Below are positions 8,890-17,182 of a stretch of DNA of 64,000 nucleotides, one piece after another. Origin of the DNA: an uncultured Bacteroidales bacterium (lineage in GTDB: Bacteria > Bacteroidota > Bacteroidia > Bacteroidales > UBA932). Below the pieces are notes generated by a model that saw nothing but the letters and a program-made list of their open reading frames with translations, was not told the origin of the DNA and did no database searches. The DNA lies in assembly GCA_934725575.1 (NCBI GenBank), contig CAKVCK010000004.1, forward strand, positions 62,001 to 126,000. Reading direction: 5' to 3'. Made by a program: the position numbers and the translations under genes. How positions within the stretch are numbered: position 1 is the first letter of the stretch; each line of letters opens with the position of its first letter.

Positions 8890-10005
8890 CTAAATGGCTA
8901 AAGTCTTGCGGATCAGCTCGTCTCCCGCTTCGATGGAGTCCAGCCCAGCCTGGTGTGCGGCCACCGCGCAGGCTCCTCTGTAGTTGGTCTCGCGCAGTTT
9001 TTCGCTGAGTCCTTCGGCGTTGTCGCGGGTGCGCAGACGGATCGGCTCCAGCGCCGGGGTGTTGTGCTCCGAGCCGAAAGTGACGATGAATCCCTCGTCC
9101 TGGAGGTAGCCTGAATATTCCTCAAGCACGGCGGTCGTGTTGCGGGTCGTGATGAATTCCACGGACTTGATCCCGCGCTTTTTCAGCGTGTCGGCGGCCT
9201 TCTGGAGATCGCCCTCGAAGTCGGTGAAGTTGCCCTTTGCATCGTCCGCGAGGAACGGGTAGGTAGGGATTCCGCCGGCGGCCTTGATGATTTGGCAGAC
9301 AGTCTCCATCGGCAGGAACGCCTTAGGATCCTCAGGCACGAACGCCGCGCCTCCGGCCTTGAGCAGTTTGCTTCTGATCTCGTTTTCCACAGCCGCCTCG
9401 TTGTCCGGAGCGGATTTCAGTGGCTGTCCGCCGAAGATTCTCTCGTAGAGGGCGAGCCTGTCCTGGATTTTGTCGGCTTTGGCGTCAACCGCCATCCTGA
9501 GAGCCTTCGCAAGGTGACGCTCACGCACCGATCCTCTGGTCAGTTCCTTGACAATATATTTGAAATCAACGTTGAATCCGGCCTTGACCTCATCCAAATG
9601 GGCGTTCAGTTTGGCGCACATCCTTTCAACCTGGGCGTTGGACTCAGCCCGTACATCGGCGAGCATCTGAGCCTCTTTACCGCTGAGTATCACCGGATAG
9701 GCCAGTCCCTTTCCGCTCAGGTAGGTGCGTCCCGGGTTGTTCGGGTCGTTCACTCTTAATCCGGCGGCCTGGTCCTCGCTGTTCAGCGAGATGAACTCGA
9801 TGTTGAACAGCGGGTAGAGATGCCTTGAGGCGCATTCGTCATTCCACTCCTTGTAGCCGTCGAGGCTATAGAAGTCGTTGATTCCGACCACTCCGACACC
9901 TTCGGCGGCGGCCATATCAAGGGCCTGCCTTACATCTTTGAAGGCGCTGAAGGAGTACGGTGTGTGCAGATGAGCGTTAACGTCGATTATCTTTTTCATA
10001 TTCAT
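8890..10005 (-). CDS. PHP-domain-like protein of the sugar locus
   Basis: The protein from the ATG at 10005 (or 9999, two codons in) is about 370 residues. It begins MNMKKIIDVNAHLHTPYSFS; the HLH motif and the late SEHNTPAL motif are typical metal ligands of PHP-fold phosphoesterases. A longer frame upstream to 10140 is rejected because the motif-bearing start follows a TAnnTTTG element at 10027-10020. It is the first gene of the operon with the two aldolases, 45 bases before the fusion. A role in hydrolysing a pathway phosphate is possible but unproven; family members of this length in Bacteroidales are mostly uncharacterised. Confidence 0.7.
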   Translation of the reverse strand: MNMKKIIDVNAHLHTPYSFSAFKDVRQALDMAAAEGVGVVGINDFYSLDGYKEWNDECASRHLYPLFNIEFISLNSEDQAAGLRVNDPNNPGRTYLSGKGLAYPVILSGKEAQMLADVRAESNAQVERMCAKLNAHLDEVKAGFNVDFKYIVKELTRGSVRERHLAKALRMAVDAKADKIQDRLALYERIFGGQPLKSAPDNEAAVENEIRSKLLKAGGAAFVPEDPKAFLPMETVCQIIKAAGGIPTYPFLADDAKGNFTDFEGDLQKAADTLKKRGIKSVEFITTRNTTAVLEEYSGYLQDEGFIVTFGSEHNTPALEPIRLRTRDNAEGLSEKLRETNYRGACAVAAHQAGLDSIEAGDELIRKTLAI

Positions 10006-10019
10006 GAGTATTCTTTGCT

Positions 10020-10027
10020 CAAAGTTA
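10020..10027 (-). promoter_or_regulatory. -7 element of the minus-strand aldolase operon
   Basis: CAAAGTTA on the plus strand is TAACTTTG on the minus strand, matching TAnnTTTG, 15 bases upstream of the ATG at 10005. No clear upstream TTTG is seen. Confidence 0.45.
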
Positions 10028-10100
10028 GCAATAATCCTATAAAGGTCATTCTGTAATGCGGATTTTTGAAGCCATTCGGTCAATTTTGAAATTAATTTGC

Positions 10101-10108
10101 TAAATTTG
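10101..10108 (+). promoter_or_regulatory. -7 element of the permease/ROK operon
   Basis: TAAATTTG matches TAnnTTTG and lies 46 bases before the permease start. It faces the minus-strand element at 10020-10027, so the locus is controlled from one 150-base divergent intergenic region. Confidence 0.5.
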
Positions 10109-10154
10109 TGGAATATGCCACGAAATATTTTCGATAACATAAAACATCTTACAA

Positions 10155-11438
10155 ATGGAAAAGAAACAACAAGGTAACATTTTCGCTATTGTGATCATGT
10201 TCTTCCTGTTCGCGATGATCTCATTCGTGACGGGATTCCAGAATCCGTTCGGAGTCATCGTGAAGCAGCAGTTCGCCGCTTCGAACTTTATGTCCCAGCT
10301 GGGTAACGCCGCCAACTTCATCGCCTATGCGTTCATGGGCCTGCCTGCCGGTATGATTCTGTCCAAGAAGGGCTATAAGTTCACCGCACTCGCGGCTGTG
10401 ACCGTCGGATTCATCGGAGTCGGCATCACATTCCTCTCCGGAATCGCCGGAAGCTTCGCCGTCTATATTCTCGGCGCGTTCATCTCCGGTTTCTCGATGT
10501 GCATGCTCAACACGGTTGTGAACCCTATGCTCAACACCCTCGGCGGCGGCGGCAACAAGGGTAACCAGCTCATCCAGTGGGGCGGCTCCTGCAACTCTTT
10601 GAGTGCCACGATTGTTCCGGTACTTGTCGGTTACTTGATCGGTGACGTGACGAAGGACACCCAGATCGCTGACGCTAACCCTGCGCTTTTCATAGCAATG
10701 GGCATATTCGCTCTCGCGTTCATCATCATAGCGTTCTCGCAGATCCCTGAGCCAGAACTTGAGGCTGCCGCCGCTGCCGGAAAGGCTGGCCAGCTCACTA
10801 TGGGCGAAAGTGTGAAGGGCGCTCTCTCTTTCAAGCATTTCGTTCTGGGAATTATCGCCATATTCGTTTATGTAGGTGTTGAGGTCGGTATTCCTAACTT
10901 CGTCAACCTTTATATGACTTCGGCCGAGATCGGCATCAGCGCCGCCGTGGCCGGAACAATCGTCGGAATGTACTGGTTCCTTATGCTTTGCGGACGTCTC
11001 GTGGGCGCTTCAGTTGGAGGAAAGGTATCCAGCCGCGCTATGGTCAGCTTTGTGGGTACCGTCGCCATCATATTCCTTCTTCTTGGAATGTTCCTTGGTG
11101 ACACGACAACAGTCAAGTTCCCAGCGATCACCTCACAGCTGTCATTCTCCCTCGCCGAGATTCCGATCGGAGTTATGTTCTTCATCCTCTGCGGTCTCTG
11201 CACTTCCGTGATGTGGGGCGCCATCTTCAACCTCGCTGTAGAGGGTCTTGGCAAATACACCTCAATCGCTTCCGGACTGTTTATGGTGATGGTTTGCGGT
11301 GGTGGTATCCTCCCTCTCATCCAGGGTGCTGTCGCTGACGCTACCAACTACCTGATGAGCTACATCGTTGTCATCATCGGTGTGGCCTACATCCTTTGGT
11401 ACGCTTTGTTTGGTTCAAAGGTAAAGAAGGTCGCATAA
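10155..11438 (+). CDS. FHS-family sugar:H+ symporter (L-fucose permease-like)
   Basis: A 427-residue MFS protein with 12 predicted helices of the FucP/GluP (FHS) family. The N-terminal half carries FLFAMISFVTGFQNPFG and the family-typical NTVVNPMLNTLGGGG and QLIQWGGSCNSLS segments near residues 115-145. It should import a free hexose or deoxyhexose across the inner membrane. It is transcribed divergently from the aldolase operon and is followed 55 bases later by a ROK kinase, forming a transporter-kinase pair. L-fucose or L-rhamnose would suit the aldolases, but FHS permeases also carry glucose, galactose and others. Confidence 0.85.
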   Translation: MEKKQQGNIFAIVIMFFLFAMISFVTGFQNPFGVIVKQQFAASNFMSQLGNAANFIAYAFMGLPAGMILSKKGYKFTALAAVTVGFIGVGITFLSGIAGSFAVYILGAFISGFSMCMLNTVVNPMLNTLGGGGNKGNQLIQWGGSCNSLSATIVPVLVGYLIGDVTKDTQIADANPALFIAMGIFALAFIIIAFSQIPEPELEAAAAAGKAGQLTMGESVKGALSFKHFVLGIIAIFVYVGVEVGIPNFVNLYMTSAEIGISAAVAGTIVGMYWFLMLCGRLVGASVGGKVSSRAMVSFVGTVAIIFLLLGMFLGDTTTVKFPAITSQLSFSLAEIPIGVMFFILCGLCTSVMWGAIFNLAVEGLGKYTSIASGLFMVMVCGGGILPLIQGAVADATNYLMSYIVVIIGVAYILWYALFGSKVKKVA

Positions 11439-11448
11439 TCAGAAATCT

Positions 11449-11475
11449 TGTCCCGGTGGAGTTTCTGCCGGGACA
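11449..11475 (+). promoter_or_regulatory. Intercistronic hairpin between permease and kinase
   Basis: TGTCCCGG (11449-11456) pairs perfectly with CCGGGACA (11468-11475), loop 11 bases, with no T-tract. It lies 18 bases before the kinase ATG and could stabilise the upstream message or reduce read-through. Confidence 0.45.
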
Positions 11476-11493
11476 TATTCATAACAGAATATT

Positions 11494-12453
11494 ATGGAAC
11501 AGAATTTAGTAATAGGAATAGATGTAGGTGGACAGACCACCAAATGCGGAGTCGTTGACGCCCGTGGAACCGTGCTCGCCCAGACAGTCATCCGTTCAGA
11601 CTCCTACACCACGGTTGAGCCTTACATTGAGGAACTCGCTGCCGCGTTGAAGAAGATCATCGCTGATGCCGGTGCCGAAGGTCAGATCCGTGGAATCGGA
11701 GTCGGCGCCCCTAACGCCAACTACTACACCGGCGAAGTCGAGAATGCCGTTAATCTTTCGTGGGGACGTGCCGGTTCGATTCCTTTCGCCAAGATGCTTA
11801 CCGAAGCGATGGACGGCATCCCTGTTACCCTTACCAACGACGCCAACGCCGCCGCGATGGGTGAGATGACCTACGGTGCCGCGAGGGGAATGAAGAATTT
11901 CATCATGATCACCCTCGGAACCGGTGTCGGCAGCGGAATCGTCATCAACGGTGAGATGGTCTATGGCCACGACGGATTCGCCGGCGAGCTTGGCCATACC
12001 ACGATCGTGCGCCACAACGGCCGTCATTGCAACTGCGGAAGAAACGGTTGCCTTGAGACCTACTGCTCAGCGATCGGAGTCGCCAGAACCGCCCGCGAGT
12101 GGCTGGATATGAGCGATCAGCCATCGGCCCTCCGCAGCCTTGACAGCATCTCCTCAAAGGATGTCTATGAGGCCGCCAAGGAAGGCGATGCCCTTGCCAT
12201 CAAGATCTTTGAATATACCGGGACCCTCCTCGGCCAGGCTTTCGCGGACTTCATCGCGTTCTCCGCTCCTGAGGCCATTGTTCTCTTCGGTGGTCTAGCC
12301 AGAAGCAAGGAGTTCCTCACCGAGCCGATCCTCCGTTCGATGAACGACAACGTCCTCCCTCTCTGGAAGAACAAGGTACAGCTCGTCTATTCCCAGCTCA
12401 AGGAGTCCGACGCCGCCATCCTCGGCGCCTCCGCCCTCGCCTGGGAACGATAG
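11494..12453 (+). CDS. ROK-family sugar kinase
   Basis: A 319-residue ROK kinase. ATP-binding motif GIDVGGQTTKCG at 8-19, catalytic Asp116 in TNDANAA, and the ROK zinc signature with His168 and the Cys cluster CNCGRNGCLE (179-188). It phosphorylates a hexose, probably the sugar imported by the adjacent permease. ROK kinases usually act on glucose, fructose or amino sugars, whereas fucose and rhamnose pathways use FGGY kinases, so its pairing with class II aldolases is unusual. A terminator follows at 12564. Confidence 0.88.
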   Translation: MEQNLVIGIDVGGQTTKCGVVDARGTVLAQTVIRSDSYTTVEPYIEELAAALKKIIADAGAEGQIRGIGVGAPNANYYTGEVENAVNLSWGRAGSIPFAKMLTEAMDGIPVTLTNDANAAAMGEMTYGAARGMKNFIMITLGTGVGSGIVINGEMVYGHDGFAGELGHTTIVRHNGRHCNCGRNGCLETYCSAIGVARTAREWLDMSDQPSALRSLDSISSKDVYEAAKEGDALAIKIFEYTGTLLGQAFADFIAFSAPEAIVLFGGLARSKEFLTEPILRSMNDNVLPLWKNKVQLVYSQLKESDAAILGASALAWER

Positions 12454-12563
12454 ACCTCCCGATGACGCATTTGGCTTGGCCTTGAAGCCTTGCCGGATGC
12501 CGTCGCCAGAGCGAGCCTCCCTCCAGCCGTGGAGCGCAAGTTCTTGTAAATGAATATCCTAAC

Positions 12564-12607
12564 GCACCCTCCTCCTGCCCGTTTCGGGTAGAAGGAGGGT
12601 GCTTTTT
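12564..12607 (+). terminator. Rho-independent terminator after the ROK kinase
   Basis: GCACCCTCCT (12564-12573) pairs with AGGAGGGTGC (12593-12602); an inner TGCCCG/CGGGTA hairpin caps it, and TTTTTG follows. Confidence 0.85.
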
Positions 12608-12675
12608 GTTATTGAAACTCAATCACTTGACAGCCACGGCATCATTGTGTGGTCTTTATTGTCTTGTTTTTGTAA

Positions 12676-12717
12676 CTATTGATGCTCTGGACTTCCAGGT
12701 ATGCAAAATCGCCCGCA
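12676..12717 (+). repeat. 42-base direct repeat, copy 1
   Basis: Runs from CTATTGATGCTCTGGACTTC to ATCGCCCGCA, with CTTCCAGGTATGC in the centre. It is identical to 12813-12854. Confidence 0.9.
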
Positions 12718-12812
12718 TCTGGAACTGTATCAGTTTGGTAATTAACTGTTTGGTGTTTCAAGTGCGAACATATTCACGCACCTTGGAGCCTGTGGCTTCG
12801 TTACAGAGCGTT

Positions 12813-12854
12813 CTATTGATGCTCTGGACTTCCAGGTATGCAAAATCGCCCGCA
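12813..12854 (+). repeat. 42-base direct repeat, copy 2
   Basis: Identical to 12676-12717 over 42 bases, with unit spacing of 137 bases. The flanks diverge at once on both sides. Confidence 0.9.
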
Positions 12855-13085
12855 CCTAAAACATTATTCTCTTGATAACTAGTAAGTTGTTCTTCCAGGT
12901 GCGAATATATTCTCTTGCTTCTTTGTGTAATGTATTATATATTTGCGATATAGTATTGTATATGATCCTATGACTTAGTGGCCGGGCAGTACTGTAGGCA
13001 TGACTAGCGATTGACTCAACATAGGAGACAGACTTTGATTGTGAATCAATTCTTTTTTTTGTAAAACTTTGAACAAGAACTTTTT

Positions 13086-13475
13086 ATGAATAAACGACTT
13101 ATTTTCATTACGTTGTTTCTTCTTGCCGTTTTCTCTGTCGGTTGTAATAAATCAGATGGTGAATCTACTATCTATGGCAAAAGTTGGGAGGAGAAATGGA
13201 TTGTCGCCTCAAAGACAATCACCGCGACAGGAGCCAATGGGCCTGAGGTGTGCTATTGGATTAAGGTTGACAATGCTCCTGTTTGGCAAATATGCCATAG
13301 CCAGATAGAGGATTTCAATTATGAAAGTGGCTACGAGTACGAATTGCTGGTGAAAGCGCAGGAAATACTTGATCCGCCTCAGGACGCTTCCTCACGGAAA
13401 TATTCTCTTCTCTCTATTGTGTCAAAAACACTGAAAGAATCTGATGTGCCGCTCTTGACAGGGTATCCATTTTAA
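13086..13475 (+). CDS. DUF4377-like lipoprotein
   Basis: A 129-residue predicted lipoprotein: the signal MNKRLIFITLFLLAVFSVGC ends at the lipobox Cys20. The mature part (VASKTITATG, VWQICHSQIEDFNYESGYEY, DPPQDASS, YSLLSIVSKT) fits the small DUF4377 domain of secreted Bacteroidota proteins of unknown function. It is a single gene between the repeat-rich spacer and the 3' end of uvrA, and is less GC-rich than its neighbours, as accessory surface genes often are. Confidence 0.75.
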   Translation: MNKRLIFITLFLLAVFSVGCNKSDGESTIYGKSWEEKWIVASKTITATGANGPEVCYWIKVDNAPVWQICHSQIEDFNYESGYEYELLVKAQEILDPPQDASSRKYSLLSIVSKTLKESDVPLLTGYPF

Positions 13476-13496
13476 CTTAAGCCTAATGTTGACACT

Positions 13497-13541
13497 TTTC
13501 TATGGAATTCAATTGTGTGAAACTACACTTTTCCATAGAAA
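13497..13541. terminator. Inverted repeat at the convergent 3' ends of the lipoprotein gene and uvrA
   Basis: TTTCTATGGAA (13497-13507) is the reverse complement of TTCCATAGAAA (13531-13541). T-rich and A-rich tracts flank it. It may act as a bidirectional terminator, although it also belongs to a short direct-repeat series that runs into the last codons of uvrA. Confidence 0.4.
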
Positions 13542-13555
13542 TTTGCAATGCAAAT

Positions 13556-16387
13556 CTACATTTTTCCGAGAAGTACCTCTTTGAGAAACGGACCGGTGAC
13601 AGAGGCTGGGTTCCGGGTGAGGGCTTCGGGGGTGCCTTGGGCGACAATCTGACCGCCTCTGCGGCCGCCGTCAGGGCCGAGGTCGAAGAGGTAATCGACA
13701 CTCTTCAGGACATCCAGGTTGTGCTCGATGATGATGACTGTGTTGCCTTGATCGACAAGCTGTTGCAGAACGTTGAGCAGTACCTTTATATCTTCGAAAT
13801 GAAGGCCGGTCGTCGGCTCGTCAAGGATGTACAACGTGTTGCCGGTCGCCTTTCTGAACAGCTCCGCCGCCAGTTTCATTCGCTGACTCTCGCCGCCGGA
13901 AAGTGTCACGGCTGACTGGCCGAGATGAACGTAACCGAGACCTACATCGACCAACGCTTTCAGTTTCTGGGCGATGGCCGGAATCGGCTTGAAGAACTCA
14001 TAGGCCTCGCTGATAGGCATCTCAAGCACATCGTTGATGCTCTTGCCCTTGTAATGCACGGCCAGCGTGTCCTCCTTGTACCTCTTGCCCCTGCACTCAT
14101 CGCAGACCACATTCACGGACGGCAGGAAGTTCATCTCGATGACCTTGATTCCGGCCCCCTTGCAGGCCTCGCAGCGTCCACCAGCCACGTTGAACGAAAA
14201 CCGGCCGGCCTTGAACCCGCGAACCTTAGCGTCCGGAGTGTCGGCGAACAGATTCCGGATATCGTTGAACACGCCGGTGAACGTGGCCGGGTTTGATCTC
14301 GGCGAACGTCCGATTGGACTCTGGTCGATCTCTATCAGCTTGTCGATGTTCTCGACACCCTCCAGTGAATCGTAAGCCAAAGGATGCAGCTTAGCCCTGT
14401 AGAACTTGTTCTTGAGGATCGGCATCAGAGTCTCGTTGATGAGCGTGGACTTGCCGCTACCGCTGACTCCGCTGATCCCGATGAAGCATCCCAGTGGAAA
14501 ATCCACGCTGACATTCTTCAGATTGTTGCCTCTTGCGCCCTTGATGCTCAGGTACTTGCCGCTACCAGTGCGGCGCGTGGACGGAATCTCAATCGCATCC
14601 TTTCCCTGAAGATAATCCAACGTCTTTGACTTTCCGAATATGCAGTGTCCGGCTGTCTCCTTGTCCAATGAGGAAGGGATCTTTCCGTTGTCCGATGAAT
14701 ATTCCATTAGAGCCTTCAGAGGAGCGTTCAGGCATATTCTTCCGCCTTTGTCGCCGGCGCCGGGGCCGACATCCACCAGCCAGTCGGCGTTCATCATCGT
14801 TTCGTAGTCGTGCTCCACGACCATAACGGAATTGCCCTCGTCGCGAAGCTCCTTCAACGAATTGATCAACTTGCGGTTGTCCCTCTGGTGTAGCCCGATG
14901 GACGGTTCGTCCAGGATGTACAGCACGTTGACAAGCTTGGATCCGATCTGTGTGGCAAGCCTGATCCTCTGCCCCTCTCCGCCGGAAAGCGAGGCTGTCG
15001 GACGGTCAAGTGACAGATAGTCGAGTCCTACGTCCAGCATAAACTGAACCCTTTCGTTGAGCTCTTTTAGAATGTCACGCGCTATGTTGTTCTCCCTTGT
15101 GTTCAGTTTCTCCGGCAACGACGCAAACCATTCCTTCAGTTCGGTCATCTCCATAGCCGCTACCTCTGAGATAGTCTTGCCGTCTATCTTGAAGCAGCGG
15201 GCGTTCTCGTTCAGCCTGGTTCCGTGGCAGACCGGACACACGATCTTCTCATCGATGTCGTCCACGATTCCGTCAAACGTAACCATTTCGGACAGACTAC
15301 CTTCGCCTACACGGAACAATTCATCACTTCCGAATATGATGTGCGAGATGGCCTCGTCCGGAATCGAGTCGATAGGATCGTACAGAGAGAAGTTGTATTT
15401 CCGGGCGATGGAGCGGATCACATCATATTTCTTGGTCTCACGCATTTTACCCAGCGGGACTATTCCCCCGTCTGCGATTGACACTGATCTGTCAGGGATG
15501 ATGGAATTCATATCCACATTCACTATCATTCCAAGTCCTTTGCAGTGAGGACAGTAACCTTCCGGGGAGTTGAATGAGAAAGAGTGTGGCGCTGGTTCCT
15601 GCAAGGATATTCCCGAATCAGGATCGACAAGGTGCTTGGAGAAATGCCTCAGTTTGTCAGAGCCGAACTCCAGCAGGGCGACCGAGCCTTTGCCAAGATT
15701 CAGAGCCGACATCACGGAGTCCCGGACCCGTTTCTCATCGCCCTCAGACGGCTTGAGCTTGTCCACGACCAGTTCTATGAAGTGGCTTTTGTAGCGGTCC
15801 AGAGCATCAACTTCGTTGAGCGGAAGTATATTCCCGTCCACTCTGACATCGGTGTAGCCGCGTTTTCGGAGCTGGTCGAACAGTTCGCGGTAGTGTCCCT
15901 TGCGGCCGATGACCAACGGAGCGAGCAGGTAGCACTTCTTCCCCTTATATTCATTCATTATAAGGTCCACGATCTGCGCGTCCGTGTAGCGGACCATCTC
16001 CATCCCCGTGACCGGTGAATATGCCCTCGAAGCCCTCGCGTACAAAAGTCTTAGAAAATCGAATATCTCGGTGATGGTCCCGACGGTCGAACGAGGGTTG
16101 TTGCCCGTGGTCTTCTGCTCGATCGCGATGATTGGACTCAGTCCCGTTATGCTCTCGACCTCAGGCTTTTCCAGCACACCCATAAAGTGCTTGGCGTAAG
16201 GTGAAAGCGTGTCCAGGTACCGTCTCTGCCCTTCCGCATAGATCGTGTCGAACGCCAGCGAGGACTTCCCGCTGCCGCTCAGCCCCGTCACCACCACAAA
16301 CTCCCCCCTCGGGATGTCCACATTCACCCCCCTGAGGTTATGTGCCTCCGCTCCCCGGATCTCGATATATTCTTTCTTGCTCATCAT
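13556..16387 (-). CDS. uvrA: Excinuclease ABC subunit A
   Basis: The damage-recognition ATPase of nucleotide excision repair, 943 residues from MMSKKEYIEIRGAEAHNL. Two ABC modules are present: the first P-loop is GLSGSGKSSLAFDT and the second GVSGSGKSTLINE, with signatures SLSGGEGQRIRLA and TLSGGESQRMKLA. Zinc-finger Cys pairs appear as CPHCKGLG, CPVCHGTR and CEACKGAG...CDECRGKRY. The start is the ATG pair at 16387/16384, close behind a minus-strand TAnnTTTG element (16410-16403). It is divergent from the MBL hydrolase gene. Confidence 0.97.
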   Translation of the reverse strand: MMSKKEYIEIRGAEAHNLRGVNVDIPRGEFVVVTGLSGSGKSSLAFDTIYAEGQRRYLDTLSPYAKHFMGVLEKPEVESITGLSPIIAIEQKTTGNNPRSTVGTITEIFDFLRLLYARASRAYSPVTGMEMVRYTDAQIVDLIMNEYKGKKCYLLAPLVIGRKGHYRELFDQLRKRGYTDVRVDGNILPLNEVDALDRYKSHFIELVVDKLKPSEGDEKRVRDSVMSALNLGKGSVALLEFGSDKLRHFSKHLVDPDSGISLQEPAPHSFSFNSPEGYCPHCKGLGMIVNVDMNSIIPDRSVSIADGGIVPLGKMRETKKYDVIRSIARKYNFSLYDPIDSIPDEAISHIIFGSDELFRVGEGSLSEMVTFDGIVDDIDEKIVCPVCHGTRLNENARCFKIDGKTISEVAAMEMTELKEWFASLPEKLNTRENNIARDILKELNERVQFMLDVGLDYLSLDRPTASLSGGEGQRIRLATQIGSKLVNVLYILDEPSIGLHQRDNRKLINSLKELRDEGNSVMVVEHDYETMMNADWLVDVGPGAGDKGGRICLNAPLKALMEYSSDNGKIPSSLDKETAGHCIFGKSKTLDYLQGKDAIEIPSTRRTGSGKYLSIKGARGNNLKNVSVDFPLGCFIGISGVSGSGKSTLINETLMPILKNKFYRAKLHPLAYDSLEGVENIDKLIEIDQSPIGRSPRSNPATFTGVFNDIRNLFADTPDAKVRGFKAGRFSFNVAGGRCEACKGAGIKVIEMNFLPSVNVVCDECRGKRYKEDTLAVHYKGKSINDVLEMPISEAYEFFKPIPAIAQKLKALVDVGLGYVHLGQSAVTLSGGESQRMKLAAELFRKATGNTLYILDEPTTGLHFEDIKVLLNVLQQLVDQGNTVIIIEHNLDVLKSVDYLFDLGPDGGRRGGQIVAQGTPEALTRNPASVTGPFLKEVLLGKM

Positions 16388-16402
16388 TTCCGCTTTATTC
16401 CG

Positions 16403-16410
16403 CAAATTTA
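16403..16410 (-). promoter_or_regulatory. -7 element for uvrA
   Basis: CAAATTTA on the plus strand reads TAAATTTG on the minus strand. It predicts a short leader before the ATG at 16387. Confidence 0.5.
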
Positions 16411-16422
16411 ACGAATATTCAG

Positions 16423-16430
16423 TAAATTTG
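16423..16430 (+). promoter_or_regulatory. -7 element for the MBL hydrolase operon
   Basis: TAAATTTG lies 26 bases upstream of the ATG at 16457 and only 12 bases from the opposed uvrA element, so the two divergent promoters overlap. A GAATATTC palindrome lies between them. Confidence 0.5.
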
Positions 16431-16456
16431 TAGTCAAGAGTAAAACAGACGAATCA

Positions 16457-17182
16457 ATGAGTCAGGATCATCAACTGAACATCAAGACATTTAATTTCAA
16501 TTCGTTCCGGGAGAATTGCTATGTGCTTTGGGACGGAAGGGGGAATTGCGTTTTTGTGGATCCGGGGTGCTATTGGCCGGAAGAGTTCGCTAAGCTTAAG
16601 GAGCTGGTGAAGACGGAACGGCTGACACCGAAGGCCATCTGGCTGACGCACGGGCATTTCGACCACGTGCACGGGGTGCTGAGGATCGTCCAGGAATATT
16701 CAGTGCCGGTGCTGATGTTGCCGGAGGACAAGATGATTCTGGACAACAATCCGGCGGCCGTGAGGGAGTTCGGGCTGGTAGCGCATGATTCCTCTGAGAT
16801 CAAGACGGTGGACATCCGTGACGGGGAGGTTCTGGACACGCTTGAGGGGTCTCCTTTCAGGGTGATAACCACTCCAGGACACACTCCAGGTGGGGTTTGC
16901 TACTACGACGAGACGGACAAGGTCCTGCTGACAGGCGACACTCTTTTCGCCGGGGCGATCGGGCGTTCGGACCTTATAGGAGGGGATTATGACCATCTGA
17001 TAATCAGTATAATGGATAAGTTGATGGGACTGCCGGGTGATGTGGATGTGCTTCCGGGGCACGGACGCAAGACCACGATTGCAGACGAAAGGACCCACAA
17101 CCCGTTCCTTCAACCGTTCAACGAGCCGGAGGAGGATCTTGACTGGGACGGGGAAGGAATAGAGATAGAAGGAGAAAAATAA
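16457..17182 (+). CDS. MBL-fold metallo-hydrolase (glyoxalase II-like)
   Basis: A 241-residue metallo-beta-lactamase-fold hydrolase with the THGHFDH metal motif (His65, His67, Asp69, His70), TPGHTPGG (third ligand) and LLTGDTLFAG. It resembles the YcbL/GloB-like group that hydrolyses thioesters such as S-lactoylglutathione; the actual substrate is unknown. Its TAA overlaps the ATG of the next gene (TAATG at 17180), so it is translationally coupled to the deoxynucleoside kinase. Confidence 0.88.
   Translation: MSQDHQLNIKTFNFNSFRENCYVLWDGRGNCVFVDPGCYWPEEFAKLKELVKTERLTPKAIWLTHGHFDHVHGVLRIVQEYSVPVLMLPEDKMILDNNPAAVREFGLVAHDSSEIKTVDIRDGEVLDTLEGSPFRVITTPGHTPGGVCYYDETDKVLLTGDTLFAGAIGRSDLIGGDYDHLIISIMDKLMGLPGDVDVLPGHGRKTTIADERTHNPFLQPFNEPEEDLDWDGEGIEIEGEK

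Larger units (their letters stand above)
12608..13085. other. Gene-free spacer with direct repeats
   Basis: No credible gene is seen. The spacer holds a 42-base exact direct repeat (12676-12717 and 12813-12854) and two shorter relatives: a CACCTTGGAG copy near 12776 and, on the opposite strand, a CACCTGGAAG copy near 12887-12896. The right end (about 12920-13080) is AT-rich and may hold the promoter of the gene at 13086, but no good TAnnTTTG lies at a suitable distance. Confidence 0.6.

Noticed and set aside
12606..12875. 89-codon plus-strand frame in the repeat spacer
   Set aside because: It spans both copies of the 42-base repeat and has no protein-like features beyond a hydrophobic start.
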